From positions 496,001 through 560,000 of the forward strand of contig NZ_JAPWDU010000005.1 of assembly GCF_027257155.1 (NCBI RefSeq): DNA of 64,000 nt, read 5' to 3'. The notes beneath the pieces are model-generated. The model was not told the origin of the DNA, ran no database searches, and saw only the letters and a program-made list of their open reading frames with translations. The translations under genes and the position numbers were made by a program. This document shows, piece by piece, positions 10,101-17,342 of the stretch. Every line of letters begins with the position of its first letter. Within the stretch, counting starts at the first letter, position 1. This DNA is from Cerasicoccus sp. TK19100 (GTDB lineage Bacteria > Verrucomicrobiota > Verrucomicrobiia > Opitutales > Cerasicoccaceae).

Positions 10101-10215
10101 GGCGGACATCACACTCGACGGCGATGGCTCGGACGTGCTGCGCATCTGGCGCAAATACGTCACCGCGGCCGACACCGGTTCGCTGCGCATCGACAGCATC
10201 ACCCTGCAAAATTAA
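7121..10215 (+). pseudogene. Secreted GH16 endoglycanase with CBM modules, interrupted by a one-base frameshift
   Basis: The first piece (7121-7591) encodes a signal peptide ending near ISSAQTQ and the N-terminal half of a GH16 jelly roll, through YGYWEATIKWE and GTAAAFW, then hits TGA. The second piece continues in another frame from 7591 (ATG) to 10215. It starts MPASTPNSPEAG and holds the catalytic motif EIDVIEIRG, then HTYGLLWTPDEYVLYYDG and LILSVEVRD. Inserting one base between 7588 and 7589 would restore FWLMPAS, the usual GH16 reading, so this looks like a single-base deletion or a sequencing error. After the catalytic domain come up to four beta-sandwich modules of CBM6/CBM35 type, starting near INAENYDNGGQ, SREAETATLTG, LEAEDGTLIGG and VEAEATTVFGS. 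An agar-, carrageenan- or laminarin-type beta-glycan is plausible. No good Shine-Dalgarno precedes 7121. A strong terminator follows. Confidence 0.88.
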
Positions 10216-10239
10216 GCGTGTCAATCTCGTGAGAGACTG

Positions 10240-10273
10240 GCGCGGGCACCCAGTGTGGTGCCCGCGCTTTTTT
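10240..10273 (+). terminator. Rho-independent terminator after the GH16 gene
   Basis: A perfect ten-base-pair stem, GCGCGGGCAC with GTGCCCGCGC, encloses an eight-base loop and is followed by six T. It starts 25 bases after the GH16 stop codon. Confidence 0.9.
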
Positions 10274-10698
10274 ATGGAGCGGTTCCGGCGCTGCTGATGA
10301 GACCGCACTCGATAGATGCTTGGCGAGCATCCGGAAATAGATTTCAGACAGGTATTTATTGTGCTTGCTTGTCGTGCGTATTCTGCCAGATTGCGGCCTC
10401 ATTAGCAGTTTTTCACTGCAGGATGCCGGTCAGAAATATTTGTGCGGTAACCAAGCCCTGTCTGGCCTAGAATCGATGAGAGTATTGCCAGGGTTCATCT
10501 TCCCTCGTCGATAATCGCACTTCTCATATATTTTCTGAACTCAATTTACGCGCTCGAGTTTTACCGCTGGTGGAACTCTTTGTTGAGCGTATTTTTTTCG
10601 CCCAAGGGTAATGATATCTGTAGGCCTGCAATTCTGGGCTTTGCGTCATTGTGCCCGGCATTGCCGAACACACACCCAATGCCGCAGAAAGTAAAGTA
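10274..10698. other. 425-base gap: probable long leader of the RRM gene
   Basis: No convincing gene is present. The stretch is AT-richer than its flanks and ends with a hairpin, CGGCATT at 10656-10662 with AATGCCG at 10678-10684, placed 14 bases before the RRM start codon. A GTG at 10651 could in principle extend the RRM frame but would add residues unlike the family. Long structured leaders are known for cold-shock and RRM genes in other bacteria; applying that here is inference. Confidence 0.4.
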
Positions 10699-11025
10699 AT
10701 GGATATATTTGTCGGGAATCTGCCCTACGATATTGAAGAGAGTGGTATTGAAGAAGCCTTCGCCGCTCATGGAACTGTCAACCGCGTCAAGCTCTTGCTG
10801 GACCGTGAAACCGGCCGCTCACGTGGCATTGCGTTTGTGACCATGGATGATTTTAAGGAAGCCCAAGCGGCAATTAAAGCCATGGACGGCCAGGAGCTCG
10901 GCGGTCGCCAGATCAATGTGAATCAGGCGCGCGAGCGTGAACAAGGCCCTCGCCAAGGCGGTGGTGATAAATTCCGTCGCAGTGGTGGCGGTGGTGGGGG
11001 ATCACGCGGTCGTGATCGCTACTAA
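10699..11025 (+). CDS. RNA-binding protein with RRM domain and Gly/Arg-rich tail
   Basis: The 108-residue protein opens with RNP2 (IFVGNLPYDI) and has RNP1 written RGIAFVTM near residue 40-47, with the usual helix EEAFAAHG and the LGGRQINVNQA end of the fold. The tail from about residue 83 is rich in Gly, Arg and Gln, ending SRGRDRY, as in cyanobacterial Rbp and other small bacterial RRM proteins. The ATG at 10699 gives the family start exactly. Such proteins bind single-stranded RNA and are often cold-induced. The long leader at 10274-10698 would fit post-transcriptional control. Confidence 0.9.
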   Translation: MDIFVGNLPYDIEESGIEEAFAAHGTVNRVKLLLDRETGRSRGIAFVTMDDFKEAQAAIKAMDGQELGGRQINVNQAREREQGPRQGGGDKFRRSGGGGGGSRGRDRY

Positions 11026-11047
11026 ACCCGACCAGCCACAAGCTTGT

Positions 11048-12061
11048 GTGTCGCATCCGGTGGATTCCGGGTGCGATGGCAAGCCGGTCCCACTTAAAGG
11101 CAAAGCGCTGATTCTGGCCAGTAAGGAGTTTGCCCATGAAAACCGCGCTAAGAGCTGGTGGGTGTTTCTGTCGACGCTTGCCTATTTTGGGGTGTGCGTC
11201 TACGGAACGATAGCGCCCTGGGCTTGGCCGGCGCGGCTGATTTGCAGTGTCTTGTGCGGTTTGCTGATGGTGCGCATGTTTGTTATTTTTCATGATCACC
11301 AGCACCACGCTATTTTAGACCGCTCACGTGTGGCGGATTTTTTAATGCGCCTGGTGGGTATTCTTGCACTGACGCCCAGCAGCATCTGGAAGAGCTCACA
11401 CAACTACCATCACAACAACAATTCGAAGCTCAAGAGCGCCCGCATCGGCTCGTTCCCCATCATGACGCGTGACCACTACGATCGCGCTAACTTCAAGACG
11501 CGCTTCGAATACCGCTTCATGCGCCACCCGATTACGATGCTATGCGGTTATCTTACCGTGTTTCTCATGGGGATGTCGGTGCTACCTTTTTTAGAAGACC
11601 CGAAGAAGCATTTGGACGGACTTTTGGCGATACTCCTCCACATTGCCCTGATGGGAACACTGTTTCTTTTCGGCGGATTTAGCGCAGTGTTACTCACGAT
11701 GCTGATCCCGTATTCGATCGCGATGGCCCTGGGCACTTACCTGTTTTACGTGCAGCACAATTTCCCCGATGTTCTCTTCCGTGATCGCAAGGGCTGGACC
11801 TATGAGGGCGCAGCGCTGGATTCATCCAGCTTTCTCCGTTTGCCCCGGATCATGCATTGGTTCACGGGCAATATCGGCTACCATCACATTCATCACCTCA
11901 ACGCCAAGATTCCGTTCTACCGGCTGCCTGAGGCGATGAACGCTATGCCCGAGCTGCAGCAGCCCAAGAGCTCCAGCCTGCACCCAGTCGAAATCTTGCG
12001 TTGCCTGAAACTGGCCGTCTGGGACGTCGACGCCCAGCGCATGGTGCCGCTACCCAAGTAG
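11048..12061 (+). CDS. Membrane fatty acid desaturase
   Basis: The frame is open from 10937, but that start lies inside the RRM gene; GTG at 11048 is the first start after the RRM stop and gives about 337 residues. Three histidine boxes of the membrane di-iron desaturases are present: HDHQHH, SHNYHHNNN and YHHIHHLN. Hydrophobic pairs precede the first box and separate the second and third. The C-terminus is soluble. The protein would introduce a double bond into acyl chains in the inner membrane, consistent with cold adaptation and with its RRM neighbour 23 bases upstream. Regiospecificity (delta-9 or delta-12) cannot be read. The exact start is uncertain because no ribosome binding site is obvious. 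Confidence 0.82.
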   Translation: MSHPVDSGCDGKPVPLKGKALILASKEFAHENRAKSWWVFLSTLAYFGVCVYGTIAPWAWPARLICSVLCGLLMVRMFVIFHDHQHHAILDRSRVADFLMRLVGILALTPSSIWKSSHNYHHNNNSKLKSARIGSFPIMTRDHYDRANFKTRFEYRFMRHPITMLCGYLTVFLMGMSVLPFLEDPKKHLDGLLAILLHIALMGTLFLFGGFSAVLLTMLIPYSIAMALGTYLFYVQHNFPDVLFRDRKGWTYEGAALDSSSFLRLPRIMHWFTGNIGYHHIHHLNAKIPFYRLPEAMNAMPELQQPKSSSLHPVEILRCLKLAVWDVDAQRMVPLPK

Positions 12062-12172
12062 CCGCATCGCTTGATTTTAAATGGGCGCATCGCGTCGCAT
12101 GTCGCGCTGAAGTAGACTTGATAACTTTCGGTCATCAAAGTTGTCAGCACGCTTACCGAGGCAGCTGAGTCA

Positions 12173-12248
12173 TGTAGGGCTCGCGCTTGCGCGACGCCGC
12201 ATTCGCTCGCGCCACCTATTGCGGCATCGCGCGAGCACGAGCCCTACA
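12173..12248. repeat. GC-rich inverted repeat (28-base arms)
   Basis: The left arm (12173-12200) and right arm (12221-12248) are reverse complements with three mismatches, both running from TGTAGGGCTCG to ATGCCGC or ACGCCGC. The 20-base centre is ATTCGCTCGCGCCACCTATT. It lies after the desaturase gene and just ahead of the 23-base tandem array. It resembles the paired palindromes at 36433-36565 and 50059-50162 in design though not in sequence. Confidence 0.75.
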
Positions 12249-12310
12249 GCCCGATGAAACGGTTGCGAAAACTCATATTCGGCCAACCGAAGCAACTGAG
12301 CCAAAATAAG

Positions 12311-12494
12311 AAAGCCTATACTGTTGTTTTGAAAAAGCCTACTGCTGCTTTTTTAAAAAGCCCTATGCTTTGTTTTGGAAAAGCCGCTAGTGTTGTTTGT
12401 CCAACAACAGTAGTGTTGTTGCGCCGACATAGCCACTGTTGTTGGAGCAACACAAGTGCCGTTGTTTTTGAAAAGCCTTATGGGGTTTATTTCG
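12311..12494. repeat. Eight-copy 23-base degenerate tandem array
   Basis: Units start at 12311, 12334, 12357, 12380, 12403, 12426, 12449 and 12472, exactly 23 bases apart. Units 1-4 and 8 begin AAAGCC; units 1 and 4-7 share GTTGTT at positions 13-18, while 2, 3 and 8 carry T-rich variants there. The consensus is about AAAGCCTATACTGTTGTTTT followed by GA. Since 23 is not a multiple of three, the 82-codon frame that crosses it (12254-12502) is unlikely to be a gene. There are no spacers, so this is not CRISPR. Confidence 0.8.
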
Positions 12495-12510
12495 GCCACT
12501 AGCATGCAGG

Positions 12511-13101
12511 TTATTTGCGATGCGAGGTAGTATTGTCTGGCTTAGCCTTCGTCTGCTCCTGCCTCAGGCGCTCAAATGCTTTAGGCTTAATGCCAGACTT
12601 TAGGAGATTACAGAGCTTGGATGCGCAGGCATCGGGGGTGAGGGTGCCGGTGTCGATGACAAGATCGTAGTCACCATATTGATGCACGCGGTCGTATTGC
12701 CAGCGGGCAAAGCCGACTTGCCGGTCGCCGCGCTGTTTTTCCCTTCGTTCCAGTTCTTCGAGCGGGCATTCCACTCCGACGAAATACACGTCGAAGCCCG
12801 CGAGTGAATCGAGGCATTGCTCCAGCCACACGTGGCTTTCCATCACATAATCGATGATGACCGGGAAGCCACATTCGACAATATTGGGCAATGATTTGTT
12901 GAACGCACCGATCAGCGGCCAGAGCACTTGCTTGCGGACTTCGTCGTCGTCCAACACATGTTGCGGAAACATGAAAATGAAGCTATCAATCGAAGCATAA
13001 AGCGTGGGCTCGCCCCATTGCCGCTGAAACTCCTTGGCCATCGTCGTCTTTCCGGCGCTGGAAGTGCCGTTGAGGAAAAGGACTGGCTGAGGATGGGGCA
13101 T
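12511..13101 (-). CDS. Chloramphenicol phosphotransferase-like (CPT) P-loop kinase
   Basis: The 196-residue protein has a Walker A loop GTSSAGKTT at residues 12-20, followed by YASIDSFIFMFP, a central GFPVIIDYVME block and YFVGVECPLEELERREKQRGDR near residue 108-127. This succession matches the CPT-like P-loop family, which includes the Streptomyces enzyme that phosphorylates chloramphenicol but whose members mostly have unknown small-molecule substrates. The C-terminal 25 residues are charged and low in complexity. It stands alone between a tandem array and the ACGAAGGAC repeats. No resistance function can be claimed. Confidence 0.8.
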   Translation of the reverse strand: MPHPQPVLFLNGTSSAGKTTMAKEFQRQWGEPTLYASIDSFIFMFPQHVLDDDEVRKQVLWPLIGAFNKSLPNIVECGFPVIIDYVMESHVWLEQCLDSLAGFDVYFVGVECPLEELERREKQRGDRQVGFARWQYDRVHQYGDYDLVIDTGTLTPDACASKLCNLLKSGIKPKAFERLRQEQTKAKPDNTTSHRK

Positions 13102-13150
13102 GGTTAGTTGGCATACTGTAAGTGTAGTAAACCATGATGCGCAATTTATT

Positions 13151-13240
13151 TAACCACGAAGGACACGAAGGACACGAAGAGCACGAAGGCTGAGAGGCAG
13201 CGTTTTTCTTTAACCGCGGAGGACGCGGAGAGCAGGGAGG
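13151..13240. repeat. ACGAAGGAC-type short tandem repeats
   Basis: From 13151 the sequence iterates nine-base ACGAAGGAC-like units (ACGAAGGAC, ACGAAGGAC, ACGAAGAGC, ACGAAGGCT). A second block at 13211-13240 has the related AACCGCGGAGGACGCGGAG form. Both follow a TTTAACC lead. From general knowledge, repeats of this kind occur in intergenic DNA of several bacterial phyla including this one. No coding potential. Confidence 0.7.
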
Positions 13241-13334
13241 TCGAAACTGAATAGCCAGACTATCACATTTATAATATTGCTTATCTGCTTCTCTGTGAGT
13301 GGAAATAATGCTATTTATTTTAGCAGAGTCATAT

Positions 13335-13895
13335 ATGTTCGAATCATTTAACCAACATTACTCAGTCTTTAAAAGCAAAGCCTTTATTAAGCAGGATATC
13401 ACCAAATTACCGGCGGTGGATCAGCATTTTATGGAATGCATCGCTCTCTTAGGCGGTAAATCTTATAACTATGGGCTCTATCAAGTTTTCGACGAAGAAG
13501 GCGTTCTGAAGGAAACTTCGATTCTTTGGGAAATCATCCCAAAGTCTCGTGACCGCGCTACAGCTTTTGGTTGTGATTGGCTGGGGCGCTATTTTGCGAT
13601 AGATGCTGATCGCATGGAAGATGGTTTGCCTTTGGTTCTTATGGTGGAATCAGATGAAAGAGTCGTGTACGAGGTTCCCCTATCTGTTGTGAATTTTCAC
13701 AATCAGGAATTGGTAGATGATCCAGAGAATACTCTGGCGCTTTCATATTTCAAAGCATGGCGGAATATTGCTGAGCGAGATTTGGAATTATCGGAATGTT
13801 TAGGCTACAAGATTCCGTTATATCTAGGTGGAAGTGATGACGAATCGAACTTGGAGATAGTCGATCGCGAAACTTACCTAAAGGTCACTAGTTAG
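13335..13895 (+). CDS. Tdi1-like (DUF1851) immunity-type protein
   Basis: The 186-residue protein shows the DUF1851/GAD-like pattern: an early KLPAVDQHFMECIALLGG with YNYGLYQV, a central TAFGCDWLGRYFAID, then VLMVESDERVVYEVPLSV and NFHNQELVDDPENTLAL. Agrobacterium Tdi1, the immunity protein for a type VI DNase effector, belongs to this family. ATG at 13335 is preferred over 13299. A TATAAT box lies at 13270-13275. The gene is AT-richer than its neighbours and sits between repeats and rsmB without an effector or secretion gene nearby, which suggests an acquired orphan immunity gene. The function is inferred from family only. Confidence 0.68.
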   Translation: MFESFNQHYSVFKSKAFIKQDITKLPAVDQHFMECIALLGGKSYNYGLYQVFDEEGVLKETSILWEIIPKSRDRATAFGCDWLGRYFAIDADRMEDGLPLVLMVESDERVVYEVPLSVVNFHNQELVDDPENTLALSYFKAWRNIAERDLELSECLGYKIPLYLGGSDDESNLEIVDRETYLKVTS

Positions 13896-13899
13896 CCAA

Positions 13900-15363
13900 T
13901 CACTCCCGCTCCAGCCTGAACACCGTGGCACCGTCGAAGCCGGTGGCGGGTGGGGTGGATTCGGCGGTGGCCGTGACGGTCCACTCCGGATTGGCTTCGA
14001 GGAAGGCCTCCACGACGCCGCTGTTTTCCTCGGGTTCGAGGGAGCAGGTGCTGTAGATCAGGCGGCCACCGTCGGCGACGAATTCGGCGGCCTTGGTGAG
14101 GAGCTTTAGTTGGAGCTCGGCGCAGTTGGTGAGGTCCTTGGGCAGCAGGCGGGATTTAACGTCGGGGCGTCGGCGGATGACGCCGGTGTTCGAGCACGGG
14201 GCGTCGAGAAGCACAGCGTGGTAGGCACCAAATTCGTCGGGCTGCGCTTCGAGCAAGTCCAGCGCGACCAGGTGCAGTTCGGGGCCGTCGTCGTCGTTGG
14301 CCCATTTGCGCAGGTTTTCGTCAAGCTGGTCGATGCGGGGGCCGGGTGCGTCGAGCATCACGAGGGTGCCGGTAGGGACGTCGCCGAGGGCCTCGATCAG
14401 GTAGCTGGCCTTGCCGCCGGGTGCGGCGCACAGGTCGAAGACGGCTTCGCCGGGTTGGACATCGGCCAGCGCGGGCGCGAGCCAGGTGGCGGGGTCCTGC
14501 GCGTAGGCCTGGCCGGAATTGAGATGTTCCAGCGCATCGGTCCATTTGGCGTCGGGGCCCAATTGGTAAAACCAGGGTAGGGCGGTGGTGGACTTTAGCG
14601 GATTGTCCGACTCGATGGCCTCAGTGAGGGAGTCGATCTGCAACGGTAGCCAGCCAGCGGGCGGAGGCGTCCCGGCCGCGCGCCAGCGTAGCAGCGGCTC
14701 GGCCGCACCCTGATTATAAAGCAGGGCCTTCTCAGTCCAATCGGAGCCACGTTCGGCGATCCAGCGGCGTACGAGCCAGTCCGGGTGGCTGGTGCGCAGG
14801 CCGAGTGAGCCGCTTTCGGCAACTTCCTCCATTAGCCCACGGCAGCGGCGGAGGATGGCGTTGGTGAACTTTGCCTCGCCGGGGGTAAGGGCTTTTTTGA
14901 CGCGCTCCACGGTGAAGTCGGCAATCTTGGGGAGGGATTCGTCGGCTTCGAGGCCGGGGAAAAAGATGGCCGAGGGTTGGCCGTCGTCGTCTTTTTTCGA
15001 CTTCTTGGCCTTGGGGATGTGGGCCCCGGCGGCGATATTTTCCAGCCACTCGGCGAGGGCAATGGCTAGCATGGCACGCAGTTGGGGGCGGGGCGGGCGC
15101 TCGATCAAGGTGTCCAAGAGGTAGCTAATCAAGCGATTATGTCGCATCGCGCCGTAAAACAAGCGTTGACAACGGCGCCTTTCCTCAGACGGAATAGAAG
15201 CGGACAAACCATTCAACAGCGCATCAGCCTTCTGGTTGGGGCGCGAGGCAAACTTCTCGCACAGCGCGACCGCCAAGGCCCAGCCATCCGCGGACGCGCC
15301 GTGTTTCTTTTTCGACTGACCGGAGTTATCTGGGAGGTTTGAAGAGTTGGAAGTGGGCCTCAT
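13900..15363 (-). CDS. rsmB: 16S rRNA m5C967 methyltransferase, RsmB family
   Basis: The 487-residue protein has an N-terminal NusB-like helical domain (about 20-165, containing RRRCQRLFYGAMRHNRLISYLL) and a C-terminal Rossmann methyltransferase. The SAM-binding motif I is VFDLCAAPGGKASYL. The catalytic pair of cysteines lies in LLDAPCSNTGVIRRRPD (motif IV) and IYSTCSLEPEEN (motif VI). The NusB domain distinguishes RsmB from YebU and RsmF. It is convergent with the Tdi1-like gene and divergent from greA, which starts 21 bases away. RsmB methylates C967 of 16S rRNA in E. coli. An insertion of charged residues (AKKSKKDDDG) around 117-126 is unusual. Confidence 0.88.
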   Translation of the reverse strand: MRPTSNSSNLPDNSGQSKKKHGASADGWALAVALCEKFASRPNQKADALLNGLSASIPSEERRRCQRLFYGAMRHNRLISYLLDTLIERPPRPQLRAMLAIALAEWLENIAAGAHIPKAKKSKKDDDGQPSAIFFPGLEADESLPKIADFTVERVKKALTPGEAKFTNAILRRCRGLMEEVAESGSLGLRTSHPDWLVRRWIAERGSDWTEKALLYNQGAAEPLLRWRAAGTPPPAGWLPLQIDSLTEAIESDNPLKSTTALPWFYQLGPDAKWTDALEHLNSGQAYAQDPATWLAPALADVQPGEAVFDLCAAPGGKASYLIEALGDVPTGTLVMLDAPGPRIDQLDENLRKWANDDDGPELHLVALDLLEAQPDEFGAYHAVLLDAPCSNTGVIRRRPDVKSRLLPKDLTNCAELQLKLLTKAAEFVADGGRLIYSTCSLEPEENSGVVEAFLEANPEWTVTATAESTPPATGFDGATVFRLERE

Positions 15364-15384
15364 TTCAGATCACTTAATAAACCC

Positions 15385-17244
15385 ATGAACCAAGAAGCAA
15401 TCGATTTGCTCATTCAAAAGCAGCCCAAGTTGGCTGGCTCACGTGACAAGCTGGAAGCAATGCAAGCCGGCGCGTACTGCATGCATCGCTCCTTCGGCTT
15501 TGGCATTATCAAAGGCTATGATGAAGCCGAAGCTAAGCTGATTATCGACTTCGAAGACGGTAAGGAAGGCCACCTGATGGCCCCGGCATTCTGTGTCGAT
15601 AAGCTGGAAATCCTTGAGCCGGAGAACATCCTCGTGCGCCGCCGCACCGAGCCCGACGTCATTGAGGAGATGATTAAGAAGCGTCCGGGCGATCTGATTG
15701 TTGAAATCCTTTCCCGCCTGCCTGACCAGGAAGCCAGCCCGACCGAGCTCGAGCTGCTGCTGTCCCGTCTGCTGGGCCCCACCAAGTTCAAGAAGTGGTG
15801 GACGCAGACCAAGAAAGTCCTCGTTAAGGACCCGCGCGTGCAAACGCCGTCCCGCAAGATCGACCCGTATATTTTGCGCGACGAGCCGCTCAAGCCCGAG
15901 CAGGAAATTCTGGAAGACTTCTACGTGCTCAAGCAGCCTAAGAAGAAGATCCTCCTCGCCGAAAAACTTTACCAGATCTCGGAGAACGTCAACGAGGTCG
16001 AGTCCGATCTGCCGAACATTTTCGAGCACCTCACGGAAGCCGTTAAAAAGGCCCACGGCCTCAGCCAAGCTGAGCGTCTGCACGGCGTCTGGGTCCGCAA
16101 TGACCTGGCCCGCCACCTCGCCGCCGACCCGGAAACCATCGAGCCGACCTCGAAGTCGCTCATCATGGAAACCGACGACCTTAACGAGCTCGCTTCGGAA
16201 ATCCCCACCGGCTACCAGAAGCGCTTCCTCGACCTGATTTCCCGCACTTACCCGGACAACTGGCAGACCGTCGCCATCGACATCCTGCGTAACTCCGAGG
16301 GTAAGATGACCAGCGAAAGCATTTCGTTCCTTGTGGACCGCGAATGCGAGCAGCTCGTCGCCGACCACTTCAAGCGCTGGCTCCGCGAGCAGAATCTGCG
16401 CGGCCCCGTCCTGTTGTGGATCATTAAGAACCGCAACAGCCGCAAGTTCCGCAAGCTCGTGGACGGCCTCATCGGCCCGCGTTTCTTGAACAACGTCCTT
16501 TACGCGATCGACCTCGAAGCGCTGCAAAACACCGGCACCCGCCGCATCCCGCTGGGTGACATTCTGTCCGACGACAAGGAGCTGATCACCGATATGCTTG
16601 CCGACGCCAGCGAAGAAGAAGCACGCGACTTGGCGCAAGGCCTCCTGCTCAACCAGGGCTTCGAAGACTTGACCAAGAAGTCGCTGCTGGCGCGCTTCAT
16701 CAAGTCCTTCCCGAGCATTCAGACGCTTATTTCCGGCTCGCAGCCCGAGAAGGTGGAAGACCTCATCGTTTCGCAAAAGAGCTACGATGCGCTCAACGCC
16801 GAACTGCGCGACCTCATCGAGAAGAAGATTCCGGAGAACAAGGAAGCCATCGCGGTTGCCCGCGAACACGGCGACTTGAAGGAAAACTCCGAATACAAGA
16901 TGGCCCGCCAGGACCAGGACACGCTCATGGCCCGCAAGGCCAACCTCGAGCGCGACCTCGGCCGCGCACGTGTCACGGACTTCACCGACGCTGGCACGGA
17001 CACCGTGGGCGTTGGCTCGATTGTCAAGCTGAGCAACAGCGAAGGGGCCTCGGAAGAATACGCCATCCTCGGCGCGTTCGACTCCATGCCGGAGCAGAAT
17101 ATCCTCTCCTACAAGACTCCGCTGGGCCAAGCCCTGCTGGGCAAGGGCGTGGGCACGACGGTCACCACCGAGATCGACGGCAACTCCGTCCAGTGGACCA
17201 TCGAAGGCCTCGAACGCTGGGTCGAGTCCGGCCGCAAGCTGTAA
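15385..17244 (+). CDS. greA: GreA-type transcript cleavage factor with long N-terminal extension
   Basis: The 619-residue protein ends in a standard GreA: a coiled-coil domain from about 466 with the tip motif GDLKENSEYKMA near 496-507, and an FKBP-like C-terminal domain with ILSYKTPLGQALLG. The acidic tip residues needed to chelate magnesium in the polymerase secondary channel are kept. The first 460 residues are a helix-rich extension with no motif I can name; a comparable extended GreA is known in chlamydiae. E. coli GreA is 158 residues. The gene is divergent from rsmB. Role: rescue of backtracked RNA polymerase; the extension may add contacts. Confidence 0.88.
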   Translation: MNQEAIDLLIQKQPKLAGSRDKLEAMQAGAYCMHRSFGFGIIKGYDEAEAKLIIDFEDGKEGHLMAPAFCVDKLEILEPENILVRRRTEPDVIEEMIKKRPGDLIVEILSRLPDQEASPTELELLLSRLLGPTKFKKWWTQTKKVLVKDPRVQTPSRKIDPYILRDEPLKPEQEILEDFYVLKQPKKKILLAEKLYQISENVNEVESDLPNIFEHLTEAVKKAHGLSQAERLHGVWVRNDLARHLAADPETIEPTSKSLIMETDDLNELASEIPTGYQKRFLDLISRTYPDNWQTVAIDILRNSEGKMTSESISFLVDRECEQLVADHFKRWLREQNLRGPVLLWIIKNRNSRKFRKLVDGLIGPRFLNNVLYAIDLEALQNTGTRRIPLGDILSDDKELITDMLADASEEEARDLAQGLLLNQGFEDLTKKSLLARFIKSFPSIQTLISGSQPEKVEDLIVSQKSYDALNAELRDLIEKKIPENKEAIAVAREHGDLKENSEYKMARQDQDTLMARKANLERDLGRARVTDFTDAGTDTVGVGSIVKLSNSEGASEEYAILGAFDSMPEQNILSYKTPLGQALLGKGVGTTVTTEIDGNSVQWTIEGLERWVESGRKL

Positions 17245-17258
17245 GCCGTTGGTAGTTA

Positions 17259-17340
17259 TCAATTATCGATTTTCAGTTTTCCATTATCAGTTGCTAATCC
17301 ATTGAAAATTGATAACTGGAAACTGAATCTTGATAATTGA
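17259..17340. repeat. AT-rich intergenic palindrome ahead of the ArsR-methyltransferase gene
   Basis: The left arm 17259-17282 and right arm 17318-17340 are imperfect reverse complements (TCAATTATCGATTTTCAG against CTGAATCTTGATAATTGA). An inner pair, ATTATCAGTT and AATTGATAACTGG, extends the fold. It fills the gap between the greA stop and the next ATG. Similar AT-rich designs occur at 26927-27012 and 56411-56514. Confidence 0.7.
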
Positions 17341-17342
17341 CT

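Noticed and set aside
12311-12494. CRISPR array
   Set aside because: Units abut with no spacers, are only 23 bases and diverge strongly; no cas gene is present.
12254-12502. 82-codon open frame crossing the 23-base array
   Set aside because: The array's 23-base step shifts frame at every unit, the translation has no family resemblance, and the frame lies wholly within repeats.
15439-17262. 607-codon open frame opposite greA
   Set aside because: It is a codon-bias shadow; the plus-strand GreA has unmistakable motifs across the same bases.
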